DNA of 64,000 bases, taken from positions 44,217-108,216 of the forward strand of contig CADEFQ010000002.1 in assembly GCA_902826635.1 (NCBI GenBank). Reading direction: 5' to 3'. The notes under the pieces are model-generated. The model saw only the letters and a program-made list of their open reading frames with translations. It was not told where the DNA came from and ran no database searches. A program made the position numbers and the translations under genes. Source of the stretch: an uncultured Pseudomonadota bacterium (GTDB lineage: Bacteria > Pseudomonadota > Gammaproteobacteria > Steroidobacterales > Steroidobacteraceae). Each line of letters starts with the position of its first letter. The stretch's first letter is position 1. Positions 34,337 through 43,180 of this stretch are shown one piece after another.

Positions 34337-36312
34337 CGCCCACGCCCCTGCCGGCACGCCTGCGCCCGCTCGCCTGGACGCTGGCGGCGTTTGGCAGCGC
34401 CGTGCTGCTGCACGTCGATCGACTGCCACCCTGGATCACGGCGTTCGCGATCGGCGCGATCGTCGCGCGCCTCACGCTCGCACTGCGCGGCGCGCGCATG
34501 CCGAATGCCTGGGTGCGCGTCGGCGTTGCGCTGACACTCACGGTGGGGGTACTCGCCAGCTTCCGGACGCTGAACGGGCTCGCCGCCGGCAGTGCGCTGC
34601 TCGCCGCGATGGGCTCGCTCAAACTCCTCGAAACGCGCGCGCGCCGCGACGACTACGTGATGTTCGGCGTGGCCCTGTTCCTGCTGCTCGCCGCCTGCCT
34701 CGACCGCCAGGCGCTCACGCGCGTGCCGCTCTACGCGCTGCAGCTCTGGGTCAGCTGCGCCGCGCTCGCGGTGATCGCCACGCCCGACGCGCTCTCCGGC
34801 GTGAAGGCGCCGCTGCGGCTCGCCGGGCGGGCGCTGCTCTACGCGCTGCCGCTCGCCCTGATCCTGTTTCTTTTTTTCCCGCGCCTGCCCGGTGCCTTCT
34901 GGGCGCTGCCGAACGCGAGCGGGGCCGTGACCGGCCTCTCGGATGAGATGAGCCCGGGCCAGATCGACGAGCTGACGGACTCGGACGCGCCGGCCTTCCG
35001 CGTCGAGTTCGAGGGCGCGACCCCACCCCCGCAGCAGCGCTACTGGCGCGGGCCGGTGTTGCAGTCGTTCGACGGCACGACCTGGCGACGCGATCGCGGC
35101 CGCTATTTCCTCGAACCGCGCGTGCAGTTCGAGGGCCCCGCTTACCGGTATCGCGTGACGCTCGAACCGCACGGCCGCAATGGGTGGTTCGCGCTCGAAT
35201 CCGTCGTCGCCTCGCCGAGTCGCAAGGTACAACTGACCCTCGATCGGCGACTCATTTCGGCCGAGCCCGTCAACGAGGCCGTCTCGTACACCGCGATGTC
35301 CCATCCGCGCACGGTGACGCACGAGCCGCTGTCGAGGCTCGGGTGGCGCTACAGCCTCGAACTGCCGCCCGGGCAGAACCCTCGCACGCTCGCCCTCGCC
35401 TCGCGCCTGCGGGCCGCGACACCTGATCCGTCTGCCTACGCGCGCGCCGTGCTCGGCTACTTCGCCCGCGAAGGGTTCGAGTACACCCTCACGCCACCCA
35501 GGCTCTCCGGCAATGCCGTCGACGAGTTCCTCTTCAGCACCCGGCGCGGCTTCTGTGGGCACTACGCCTCGGCGTACGCGACGCTGATGCGCGCGGGAGG
35601 CGTGCCGGCGCGCGTGGTCACAGGCTACCTCGGCGGCGAGTGGAATCCGATCGGCCGGTACTACATCGTCAAGCAGTCCGACGCGCACGCCTGGGTTGAA
35701 ATCTGGCTCGACGGGCGCGGCTGGGTGCGCGTCGACCCGACCGCCGTCGTCGCGCCCGAACGACTGCAGCGCGGGCTCTATGACCTCCTGCCGGGTGCAG
35801 CCTCCCTCGCCACCCGGCTGACACGCGAGAACGCGTGGCTCGCTGAATTCGCGCAGGGCTGGGACGCGCTCAACACAGCCTGGCGCAAGCGGGTGCTCGA
35901 GTTCGGAGAGGGTTCGCAACTCGCGCTGCTCGAACGCCTCGGCTTCGATTCGCCGCAGTGGCGGGAGCTCGGACTCGCGCTCGGACTCGGCATGATCGCC
36001 TGGCTCGCGTGGATGACCTGGCAATCGCGCTTCTGGCTGCGCGCCGCGCGGCCCGATGCGCTCGCCCGCGCCTGGCGCGCGCTCAACGCCAAGTACGCAC
36101 GCGTCGGGCTCGCGCGCGGCGCGGCCGAAGCCCCGCTCGCGTACGCCGCGCGCATCGGGCGCGCGCGCCCGGATCTCGCGATCGAAGCCGAGGCGCTGGC
36201 GCGCGAGTACGCCGACCTTCGGTACGGCCGCGAGCGCCGCGCGATTGCGGTCCGGCACTTTGCCGGCAGTGTCCGTCGCTTGCGCCTTTCGGCCGCGCCA
36301 CGCATCCCATGA
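34333..36312 (+). CDS. TgpA-type transglutaminase-like membrane protein
   Basis: A 659-residue protein with about six N-terminal membrane helices (residues 15-190) and a periplasmic transglutaminase-like domain. A further helix near 550-570 leads to a cytoplasmic DUF4129-like tail. The catalytic triad is complete: Cys408 in RRGFCGHYASAYATLMRAGG, His452 in DAHAWVEIWLDG and Asp468 in WVRVDPTA. P. aeruginosa TgpA has the same layout and is essential there. The start at 34333 overlaps the DUF58 stop, and the stop overlaps mtfA, so all four genes are coupled. Confidence 0.92.
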   Translation: MTPTPLPARLRPLAWTLAAFGSAVLLHVDRLPPWITAFAIGAIVARLTLALRGARMPNAWVRVGVALTLTVGVLASFRTLNGLAAGSALLAAMGSLKLLETRARRDDYVMFGVALFLLLAACLDRQALTRVPLYALQLWVSCAALAVIATPDALSGVKAPLRLAGRALLYALPLALILFLFFPRLPGAFWALPNASGAVTGLSDEMSPGQIDELTDSDAPAFRVEFEGATPPPQQRYWRGPVLQSFDGTTWRRDRGRYFLEPRVQFEGPAYRYRVTLEPHGRNGWFALESVVASPSRKVQLTLDRRLISAEPVNEAVSYTAMSHPRTVTHEPLSRLGWRYSLELPPGQNPRTLALASRLRAATPDPSAYARAVLGYFAREGFEYTLTPPRLSGNAVDEFLFSTRRGFCGHYASAYATLMRAGGVPARVVTGYLGGEWNPIGRYYIVKQSDAHAWVEIWLDGRGWVRVDPTAVVAPERLQRGLYDLLPGAASLATRLTRENAWLAEFAQGWDALNTAWRKRVLEFGEGSQLALLERLGFDSPQWRELGLALGLGMIAWLAWMTWQSRFWLRAARPDALARAWRALNAKYARVGLARGAAEAPLAYAARIGRARPDLAIEAEALAREYADLRYGRERRAIAVRHFAGSVRRLRLSAAPRIP

Positions 36313-37127
36313 CGACGCTGTGGATGCTCGCTGGCGTCACCGTGCTGGCGATCGTCGCGTGGCGTATCAGCCGCGCGCGCCGCCGCGCCCGCGAATTGCG
36401 CGAGCCTTTTCCCGAGGCTTGGCGTGCGCTTCTCGCGCGCGTCCCCCTCTATCGACGCCTGCCGCCCGCCGTGCGCGAGCGTGTCGAACTCACGGCGCGC
36501 CGGCTCCTGCAGCGGGTGCACTTCATCGGCTGCGCGGGGCTCGCGGTCACGGACGAGATGCGCCTGATCATCGCCACCCAGGCCGCGCTGCTCGTCGCGC
36601 ACCGCGATCCGCGTGCGTTCGATGCGCTGCACAGCGTGCTCGTGTACCCGGCGGAGTTCGTCGTCGAGGATCGGGAGGAGGACGAGTACGGCCTCGTCAC
36701 GCAAGGCAGCCGACCGCTCTCGGGGCAGACGATCGACGTCTCGCGCATCGTGCTGTCGTGGGAAGACATCGAGGCGGGGCTCACGAGCGACGACGGCTAC
36801 AACGTCGTGCTGCACGAGTTCGCCCACCACCTCGATCACCTGACCGACGGTGCACTGACCGACGGCGGCAAGCTCGCGCCAGGCGCCGATGCGTGGCACC
36901 GCACGCTCGAAGCAGCCTACGAAGCACTGTGCGACGCCGTCGATAGGGGCGAAGACACGTTGATCGATCCGTATGGTGCCGAGGATCTCACCGAATTCTT
37001 CGCGACGGCGACCGAGGTGTTCTTCGAGCGCGCGGCGGAGTTCCGCGCGGCTCACCGGCAGCTGAGTGCGCAGCTGCGGGATTTTTACGGCGTCGACCCC
37101 GCGGACTGGCCGGAAGTTGCGCGATAG
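36309..37127 (+). CDS. mtfA: MtfA family zinc metallopeptidase
   Basis: A 272-residue M90 peptidase. In E. coli MtfA cleaves small peptides and is controlled by the glucose repressor Mlc. The zinc motif HEFAH (His169, Glu170, His173) sits in NVVLHEFAHHLDHLTDGAL, and the downstream EDLTEFFATATEVFFE supplies the third ligand. An N-terminal hydrophobic segment (about 4-20) suggests membrane association, which E. coli MtfA lacks. It is coupled to the transglutaminase gene by ATGA, an unusual partner. The 3' end overlaps the convergent MFS gene by 43 bases. Confidence 0.9.
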   Translation: MTTLWMLAGVTVLAIVAWRISRARRRARELREPFPEAWRALLARVPLYRRLPPAVRERVELTARRLLQRVHFIGCAGLAVTDEMRLIIATQAALLVAHRDPRAFDALHSVLVYPAEFVVEDREEDEYGLVTQGSRPLSGQTIDVSRIVLSWEDIEAGLTSDDGYNVVLHEFAHHLDHLTDGALTDGGKLAPGADAWHRTLEAAYEALCDAVDRGEDTLIDPYGAEDLTEFFATATEVFFERAAEFRAAHRQLSAQLRDFYGVDPADWPEVAR

Positions 37128-38365
37128 GGCACCCGCAGCAGCAGCGCACCGCCCACGATGAAGAGCAACGCGATCGACAGCATCGCGAGCCGCGAATCGC
37201 CGGTGAGGAGGGCCACGGTCCCCGCGAGCAGCGGGCCCAGGATTGCGGCGGCCTTGCCCATCATGTTGTAGAAGCCGAAGAACTCGCCGGCCTTGCCCGC
37301 CGGCACGAGCCGGCCGAAGAACGAGCGCGACAACGACTGCACGCCGCCCTGCACGCAGCCGATCACGATCGCGAGCACAAAAAACTCGGTCTCCGTGTCG
37401 AGCCGGTAGGCATAGAGCGTGACGCCCGTGTAGACGGCAAGCCCGGTCAGGATGCCCGCTCGCGCGCCGATGCGCGCACCGAGCCAGCCGAAGGCGAGCG
37501 CCGCGGGAAAACCGACGAACTGCACGAGGAGCAGCGCCTGGATCAGGCTCGCCTGTCGAAAGCCGAGCGCGAGCCCGTAGTCAACCGCCATCTTGATGAT
37601 CGTGTTGACGCCGTCGATGTAGAACCAGTACGCGAGCAGGAAGAGCAGCAACGCGCGACTGCCGCGCACTTCGGCGAAAGTGCGCCGCAACTCGGCGAAG
37701 CCCGCGGCGACGGCGGCTCGCGGCGGCAGCGCCGGCGCAGAGCGCCGCTCACGCACCCTGAAAACGGCCGGGAGCGAGAAAATGAGCCACCAGACGGCGA
37801 CGCTTGCGAACGAAAGCTTGACCGCCGCGGCTGCGTCGGGGATCCCGAAGAGCTGCGGCTTCGACACCATCAGCGCGTTCACGGCAAACAGCAAGCCGCC
37901 GCCGAGATAGCCGAGCGCATAGCCGTAACCCGAGACGAGGTCGTACTCAGGCTCCGTGGCCACATCCGTCAGCAGCGAATCGTAGAACTGGTTGCCGCCC
38001 CAGAACCCGATCGAGGCGGCGCCGTAGAGCAAGGTCGCCGACAGCCAGTTCCCCTGCTCGACGAGTACCAGCGCCGCGGTCATCGCCGCGCCGAGCACGG
38101 TGAACAGCGCGAGCAACTTGATGCGCGCCCCGCCCTTGTCGGCAATGGCGCCCACGATGGGCGCGATGAGCGCGACGATGAGGCTGGTGACGCCGCTCGC
38201 GACCCCGAGACGGAAGGTGCTCACCGTCGCCGGCACGCCGACGTTCCAGTATTGCTTGAAGAAGAGCGGAAAGAATCCCGCCATCACGGTGGTCGCAAAG
38301 GCCGAATTGGCCCAGTCGTAGAGCGCCCATGCGACGACCGGTTTGCGCGTCAGGACCTTCGCCAT
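37085..38365 (-). CDS. MFS transporter, UMF1 family
   Basis: A 426-residue carrier with about 12 membrane helices. The opening VVAWALYDWANSAFATTVMAGFFPLFFKQYW is the signature of UMF1/Atg22-type major facilitators, and RSFFGRLVPAGKAGEFFGFYNMMGKAAAILGPLLAG is its conserved second-half loop. Bacterial members have unproven substrates, possibly amino acids. It lies 15 bases after prfC on the same strand and is probably co-transcribed with it. The 3' end overlaps mtfA. Confidence 0.9.
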   Translation of the reverse strand: MAKVLTRKPVVAWALYDWANSAFATTVMAGFFPLFFKQYWNVGVPATVSTFRLGVASGVTSLIVALIAPIVGAIADKGGARIKLLALFTVLGAAMTAALVLVEQGNWLSATLLYGAASIGFWGGNQFYDSLLTDVATEPEYDLVSGYGYALGYLGGGLLFAVNALMVSKPQLFGIPDAAAAVKLSFASVAVWWLIFSLPAVFRVRERRSAPALPPRAAVAAGFAELRRTFAEVRGSRALLLFLLAYWFYIDGVNTIIKMAVDYGLALGFRQASLIQALLLVQFVGFPAALAFGWLGARIGARAGILTGLAVYTGVTLYAYRLDTETEFFVLAIVIGCVQGGVQSLSRSFFGRLVPAGKAGEFFGFYNMMGKAAAILGPLLAGTVALLTGDSRLAMLSIALLFIVGGALLLRVPYRATSGQSAGSTP

Positions 38366-38379
38366 CCGGCTAGCCTACC

Positions 38380-39969
38380 TCATGCGGCGAGGTGCTCGCG
38401 CGTTTCGAGGAAACGCACGCCGGGCCAGCGCTCGAGCGTCAGCGACAGGTTGACGCGCGTCGGTGCGAGGTAGACGAGCGCGCCGGAGTGATCCATCGCG
38501 AGGTGCTCGTAGGCCTTCGCGCGAAACTCCGCCAGCTTTCGCTCGTCATCCGCGCCGATCCAGCGCGCGGTATGCACGTTGACCGGCTCGAAATGGCATT
38601 GCACGCCGTATTCGTCCTGCAGGCGGAAGGCGACGACCTCGAACTGCAGCTGGCCGACCGCGCCGAGCACCATGTCGTTGTTGCGCAGCGGCTTGAACAG
38701 CTGTGTGGCGCCCTCCTCGCACAGCTGCGAGAGGCCTTTCGCGAGCGCTTTCATGCGCAGCGGATCCTTCAGCACCGCACGACGGAACATCTCGGGCGCG
38801 AAATTCGGGATGCCGGTGAAAACGAGGTGCTCGCCTTCCGAGAACGAATCCCCGATGTTGATCGTGCCGTGGTTGTGCAGGCCGATGATGTCGCCCGCAT
38901 ACGCCTCTTCGGCCTGGCTGCGGTCGGCCGCGAGGAAAGTCAGCGCATCGGCGACGCGCATTTCCTTGTCGAGCCGCACGTGGTGCAGCTTCATGCCACG
39001 CGTGTAGCGGCCCGAGCACAGTCGCATGAAGGCGATGCGGTCGCGGTGCGCCGGGTCCATGTTCGCCTGGATCTTGAACACGAAACCGGTCAGCGCCGAC
39101 TCGCCGGCTTCGACTTCGCGCTGGCGCGTCGGGCGCGGCAGCGGCGCTGGCGCGTGTTCGACGAAGGCGTTGAGCAACTCCTCGACGCCGAAATTGCCGA
39201 TCGCCGAACCGAAGAACACCGGCGTCTGGCGACCCGCGCGATAGAGGTCGGGATCGAACGGCACCGTCGCGCCGCGCACCAGTTCGATCTCCGCGAGGTA
39301 CTTGTCGGCGCGGTCGCCGAGAAACGCGCGCCCCGACTCGCTCGTGAGCCCTTCGATCACGAAGTTCTCGCCGACGCGCCCGCGCTCGCCGGCGCTATAG
39401 ACGTAGATGCGGTCCTCGGTGAGGTGATAGATGCCGGCGAGCTCGCGCCCCATGCCGATCGGCCAGGTAATCGGCGTCGTGCCGATGCCGAGCACGCGCT
39501 CGATCTCGTCGAGGAGATCGATTGGCTCGCGCCCCTCGCGATCGAGCTTGTTGATGAAGGTCATGATCGGCGTGTCGCGCAGACGACAGACCTCCATCAG
39601 CTTGATCGTGCGCGCCTCGACGCCTTTCGCGCAGTCGATGACCATCAGCGCCGAATCGACCGCGGTCAGCGTGCGGTAGGTGTCCTCGGAAAAATCCTCG
39701 TGGCCCGGCGTGTCGAGCAGGTTCACGACCCGGTCACGATACGGGAACTGCATGACCGACGACGTCACCGAAATGCCGCGCTGCTGCTCGAGGCGCATCC
39801 AGTCGGAGGTCGCGTGCCGGGCGGCCTTGCGGCCCTTCACGGTACCCGCCATCTGGATCGCGCCGCCAAAGAGCAGCAGCTTTTCCGTCAGGGTCGTCTT
39901 GCCCGCGTCGGGATGCGAAATGATCGCAAAGGTCCGTCGCCGGGCGATGTGCTCGCCTATGGCCGTCAT
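38380..39969 (-). CDS. prfC: Peptide chain release factor 3
   Basis: RF3 is the GTPase that removes RF1/RF2 from ribosomes after termination. The 529-residue protein shows [16 protein letters not shown] (G1), [12 protein letters not shown] (G2), [14 protein letters not shown] (G3) and [20 protein letters not shown] (G4), followed by RF3-specific domains II and III. Length equals E. coli PrfC. A clean TATAAT lies 33 bases upstream. It appears to lead the MFS gene. Confidence 0.97.
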   Translation of the reverse strand: MTAIGEHIARRRTFAIISHPDAGKTTLTEKLLLFGGAIQMAGTVKGRKAARHATSDWMRLEQQRGISVTSSVMQFPYRDRVVNLLDTPGHEDFSEDTYRTLTAVDSALMVIDCAKGVEARTIKLMEVCRLRDTPIMTFINKLDREGREPIDLLDEIERVLGIGTTPITWPIGMGRELAGIYHLTEDRIYVYSAGERGRVGENFVIEGLTSESGRAFLGDRADKYLAEIELVRGATVPFDPDLYRAGRQTPVFFGSAIGNFGVEELLNAFVEHAPAPLPRPTRQREVEAGESALTGFVFKIQANMDPAHRDRIAFMRLCSGRYTRGMKLHHVRLDKEMRVADALTFLAADRSQAEEAYAGDIIGLHNHGTINIGDSFSEGEHLVFTGIPNFAPEMFRRAVLKDPLRMKALAKGLSQLCEEGATQLFKPLRNNDMVLGAVGQLQFEVVAFRLQDEYGVQCHFEPVNVHTARWIGADDERKLAEFRAKAYEHLAMDHSGALVYLAPTRVNLSLTLERWPGVRFLETREHLAA

Positions 39970-40001
39970 GCTCGCCGGAGTCGGGTTATCGGGGGGCGCG
40001 C

Positions 40002-40007
40002 ATTATA
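40002..40007 (-). promoter_or_regulatory. -10 box upstream of prfC
   Basis: A perfect TATAAT on the minus strand, 32 bases before the prfC start, would place the transcript start near 39995. No good -35 hexamer is evident at the usual distance. Confidence 0.5.
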
Positions 40008-40041
40008 GGCGAGTCGGCCGCGTGGCGAGCGACTGCGCGAA

Positions 40042-40749
40042 TCAGCCCGGCGCCGGCTCCGCGACGAGGGTGCGGATGTCGTTGAACATGACCTCCGGCT
40101 GCAGGAACGCGAGCGAGTAGATCTCGCGCACGATGCCGTCGCGGTCGATCAGGAACACTTTCAGCATGTGGTGCAGGGTGCGGGTCGGGCGGCCCTGCGC
40201 GTCCGTTTCGACGCTGACGTCCTGGCCGAAGTCCTCGAGCACCGGCAGCAGCTCCGGCACCGAGCGCGCAGTGAGGAAGCGCCACTCGAAGCGCGGATCG
40301 ATCGCAAACTGCGCCCCGTATCTCGCGATCGCCGCTGGCGTGTCGGTCGTGGGGTCGAGGCTGACGCTGACGATGCGCATCGCCGACGCGAGCCGCGGGT
40401 CCGCGAGGGCGCGGTCCCGCAGCTTCGTGAGCGTGACGTACGCGAACGGGCAACCGAGCGGGTCGGCGCAGTACGTGTAAAAGAAGGTGAGCAGTGTGAC
40501 TTTGCCGCGAGTGACGCTCGACAGCGAGCGCCATTGCCCAGCGACGTCGAGCAGTCGCGCCTCCGCGATCGGCTGGATCCTCTGCAGGCGATAGCTGCCG
40601 GCGGGCGGGGGCTCAAAGTCGGCGCGCGGCGCGGCGGCCGCGACCGGGTCGACCGATCCGTCGGCGGGCGTCGTCAACGCCGCCGCGAGCGTCGCCGCCA
40701 GCACCCCGGCACGCACGGCCGCGGCGGTTCGGCCTCGCCGCGCGATCAA
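40042..40749 (-). CDS. SCO/SenC family copper protein with widened Cys motif
   Basis: A 235-residue thioredoxin-fold protein of the SCO1/SenC family, which delivers copper or handles thiols in the periplasm. A signal peptide spans about 1-27. The copper-site cysteines are Cys94 and Cys100 in YTYCADPLGCPFAY, that is C-x5-C instead of the usual C-x3-C. The partner His lies at 193-194 in TLHHMLKVFLID. Its ATG overlaps the stop of the methanethiol-oxidase-type gene, so the two are coupled. The pairing suggests copper supply to that enzyme, as described for mtoX clusters; this is inference. Confidence 0.88.
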   Translation of the reverse strand: MIARRGRTAAAVRAGVLAATLAAALTTPADGSVDPVAAAAPRADFEPPPAGSYRLQRIQPIAEARLLDVAGQWRSLSSVTRGKVTLLTFFYTYCADPLGCPFAYVTLTKLRDRALADPRLASAMRIVSVSLDPTTDTPAAIARYGAQFAIDPRFEWRFLTARSVPELLPVLEDFGQDVSVETDAQGRPTRTLHHMLKVFLIDRDGIVREIYSLAFLQPEVMFNDIRTLVAEPAPG

Positions 40750-42074
40750 GGCCCCTCGCTGCCCGCCCGGGCCAAGGCGAGCTGCCCAGCCGGCTTCGCA
40801 GTGAATTTCATGTGATGCGGGCGGCCGAGCTTCTCCTTCGTGAAATCGACTTCGAAGGCCGGCCTCAACTCACTGCCGTCCCAGTGAAACGCGCGCAGGA
40901 ACTGCTCATTGTCGGCACCCTTTTTGTCCCAGCGCGCGAGCAGGCTCGACGTGAAGTAGAGACGCTTGCCATCCCAGCTCTGCGAAACCATGTTCACCTG
41001 ACCGCCGGTGCGCCGCTGATAGGTTTCCTTCGGCTGTTCGGGGTTCGTGAGGTCGAAGTAGCGCGTGGTGCCGTCCATGAACGTGTTGACCCACAGGCCC
41101 TTGCCATCGGCCGTGATCGAGATGTCCACGGGCAGCGGCACTTTTGCCGGGTCACCGATCGCGCCGACGTCCTTCGCCTGCCAGCGACCCCCGGCGTCTT
41201 GCCTCACGAGCCACAGCTTCGACGTGAGCGCCGTCGCCGTGATGGCCCAGTTCTGCCCCGGCGCAAGCGCCCAGCGAATTTCGAGCGGCGCGCCCGGCAC
41301 ATTGAATATCTGCGTCGGCTCCATGGTCTTGAGGTTCCACAACACCATCGTGCCGCCGAACTGCTGCATCGCTTTCGGATCGTTGATGACCTCGGTAAGG
41401 TCGCGCATGTAATTGTTCCAGCCGGCGAAGCTCGACGTGAGCAGCGCGTTCTTCGCCGGATTCAGCGCGACGTCATAGCCATAGCCGTCCCCTTTGACGC
41501 CGTCGATGGTCGCGGACGGCATGCCGTATCGCGCAACGAAGTCACCCTTGTTGTTGTAGATCGCGAGCCCGGTCACGCCGCCCTTGTCTTTTGCGTTGGA
41601 CAACATGCCAATCAACATGCGGCCGGGCAGCGCATAAAAGGTGTGGGGGCCGACGAAGCCGGTTCGGGCCGGCAGGTCGGTGATCGTGCGAACGAGCCGC
41701 GGCTTCGCCGGATTCGTACCAACGTCGAAGACATGGATCCGGCTGTCGTCGAGGCCGCCCGCCCACAGGTGCTTGCGGTCGTCGGTGAAGCCCATGTGAT
41801 GCGCTTCGCCGCGGCCGCCCACGGACAGGCTGTCGATGACCTTGCCGTAGCTTCCCGACGCCGGGTTGGCGTCGATCGTGACGAGCTTGTCCGAGCCGTC
41901 GCCGAGCCCCTCGACGCCGAGCGTCCAGACGTGGACGTAGTCTTCCTGGCCCTTGATGAGGCCGGTCATATAAGGGGAATTGCAGGTCTCGTCCGCCTGT
42001 GCGGCGGGCACCGCAAGCCCGGTCATGAGGCTCGCGGCAACGACGACCCCTGCAGCGCGACTTCCGGTACGCAT
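40746..42074 (-). CDS. mtoX: Methanethiol oxidase/selenium-binding protein (SBP56 family), exported
   Basis: A 442-residue beta-propeller protein of the SBP56 family. The bacterial members MtoX oxidise methanethiol to formaldehyde, H2S and peroxide in the periplasm, using copper. A signal peptide covers about 1-27, ending AAQA. The mature part has the family segments QEDYVHVWTLGVEGLGDGSDKL, GEAHHMGFTDDRKHLWAGGLDDSRIHVFDV, GPHTFYALPGRMLIGMLSN and GRPHHMKFTAKP with repeated His pairs suited to metal binding. GGGAG precedes the ATG at 42074. The coupled SCO gene supports the MtoX reading over a purely selenium-binding role. Confidence 0.85.
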   Translation of the reverse strand: MRTGSRAAGVVVAASLMTGLAVPAAQADETCNSPYMTGLIKGQEDYVHVWTLGVEGLGDGSDKLVTIDANPASGSYGKVIDSLSVGGRGEAHHMGFTDDRKHLWAGGLDDSRIHVFDVGTNPAKPRLVRTITDLPARTGFVGPHTFYALPGRMLIGMLSNAKDKGGVTGLAIYNNKGDFVARYGMPSATIDGVKGDGYGYDVALNPAKNALLTSSFAGWNNYMRDLTEVINDPKAMQQFGGTMVLWNLKTMEPTQIFNVPGAPLEIRWALAPGQNWAITATALTSKLWLVRQDAGGRWQAKDVGAIGDPAKVPLPVDISITADGKGLWVNTFMDGTTRYFDLTNPEQPKETYQRRTGGQVNMVSQSWDGKRLYFTSSLLARWDKKGADNEQFLRAFHWDGSELRPAFEVDFTKEKLGRPHHMKFTAKPAGQLALARAGSEGP

Positions 42075-42089
42075 GGCACGACTCCCTGT

Positions 42090-42145
42090 GCTGGCCGACT
42101 GGATGTGGGCGGGTATCGTGAACCCGCCCGGCCGTGTTGGCCAGC
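42090..42145. repeat. Nested double hairpin between ilvE and mtoX
   Basis: An inner exact inverted repeat GGGCGGGT (42107-42114)/ACCCGCCC (42122-42129) sits inside an outer one, GCTGGCC (42090-42096)/GGCCAGC (42139-42145). It lies between the ilvE stop and the mtoX start, both minus strand. No U-run follows, so it may be a processing site, an attenuator or a Rho-linked end rather than a simple terminator. Confidence 0.6.
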
Positions 42146-42175
42146 CCCCTGGGACGGCCGCGCGCGCGCCGCTTC

Positions 42176-43180
42176 TCAGACCCGCTCGAGCCAGCCTCGC
42201 GTATCCGGCGCCTCGCCTGTCTGGATCGCCACGAGCGCCTTGCGCAGCCGCTGCGTCACCGGACCGATCTCGCCGCTGCCGACGCGATGCTCGCCGCGAC
42301 GCGTGACGAGCGTGCCGACGCCGGCGAGGACGGCCGCGGTTCCGGACAACGCCGCCTCGCCCGACTTCACCCACTCGAGCATCTCGGGGACATCGAAGGG
42401 GCGCTCCTCGACGCGAAAGCCGAGGTCGCGCGCCATCGTCAGCAGGGAATCGCGCGTGACGCCGTGCAGGAACGAATTGTCGAGGCTGCGGGTCAGCAAT
42501 TGCCCTTCGCGCAGCAACAGGAAATTGGCCGCGCCCGTTTCCTGCACCGTGCCTCCCGGGCAGAACAGCACCTGATCGACGCTGTACTGCCCGCGCGCTT
42601 CGAGCGTGGGGCCGAGCGCCGCCGCATAGTTGCCGCCGGTCTTCACGACACCAAGATGCGAGGCCGTGCGCGTCTTTTCATCCTCGACGAAGATGCGCAG
42701 CGGCTTCGCGCCGCCGGCGAAATAATCCCAGACGGGGCTCGCAAGCACGATGAGCAGCGCCGTGCCGCTCGGCGTCGCGGCAGCGCCGATGTTCGGCGTC
42801 GTGCCGATCAGCATCGGGCGCAGGTACAACGCGCCGGGCGACTCGGGCACCTGGGCGCGGCTCGCGCCGATGACTTCGCGCACCATCGCCGCGAGCTGCG
42901 CGGCATCGGGTTCCGGCAACACGAGCTGGCGTGCACTCTGGCGCATCCGCTCGATGTGCTTGTCCATGCGAAACACGCTGACCACGCCGTCCTTGCCGCG
43001 ATAGGCCTTGAAGCCCTCGAAACATTCGCTGCCGTAGTGCAGGACGTGCGCGGCCGGATGCATCGGGATCGGCCCGACGGGTTGCAAATGATGCGCCTGC
43101 CAGCGGCCGTCGCGGAACTCCGCCACCGCCATCGTATCGGTCAAAACAGTGCCGAAGGCCGGCTTTGCAGAATCTTTCAT
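42176..43180 (-). CDS. ilvE: Branched-chain amino acid aminotransferase
   Basis: A fold-type IV PLP enzyme that interconverts leucine, isoleucine and valine with their 2-oxo acids. The start at 43180 overlaps the E2 stop (ATGA) and gives 334 residues. The PLP lysine is Lys180 in GVVKTGGNYAA. VLHYGSECFEGFKAYRG and ETGAANFLLL (phosphate cup) are typical. As last gene of the oxo-acid dehydrogenase operon it probably feeds the complex with 2-oxo acids for catabolism or for iso/anteiso fatty-acid primers. Confidence 0.95.
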   Translation of the reverse strand: MKDSAKPAFGTVLTDTMAVAEFRDGRWQAHHLQPVGPIPMHPAAHVLHYGSECFEGFKAYRGKDGVVSVFRMDKHIERMRQSARQLVLPEPDAAQLAAMVREVIGASRAQVPESPGALYLRPMLIGTTPNIGAAATPSGTALLIVLASPVWDYFAGGAKPLRIFVEDEKTRTASHLGVVKTGGNYAAALGPTLEARGQYSVDQVLFCPGGTVQETGAANFLLLREGQLLTRSLDNSFLHGVTRDSLLTMARDLGFRVEERPFDVPEMLEWVKSGEAALSGTAAVLAGVGTLVTRRGEHRVGSGEIGPVTQRLRKALVAIQTGEAPDTRGWLERV

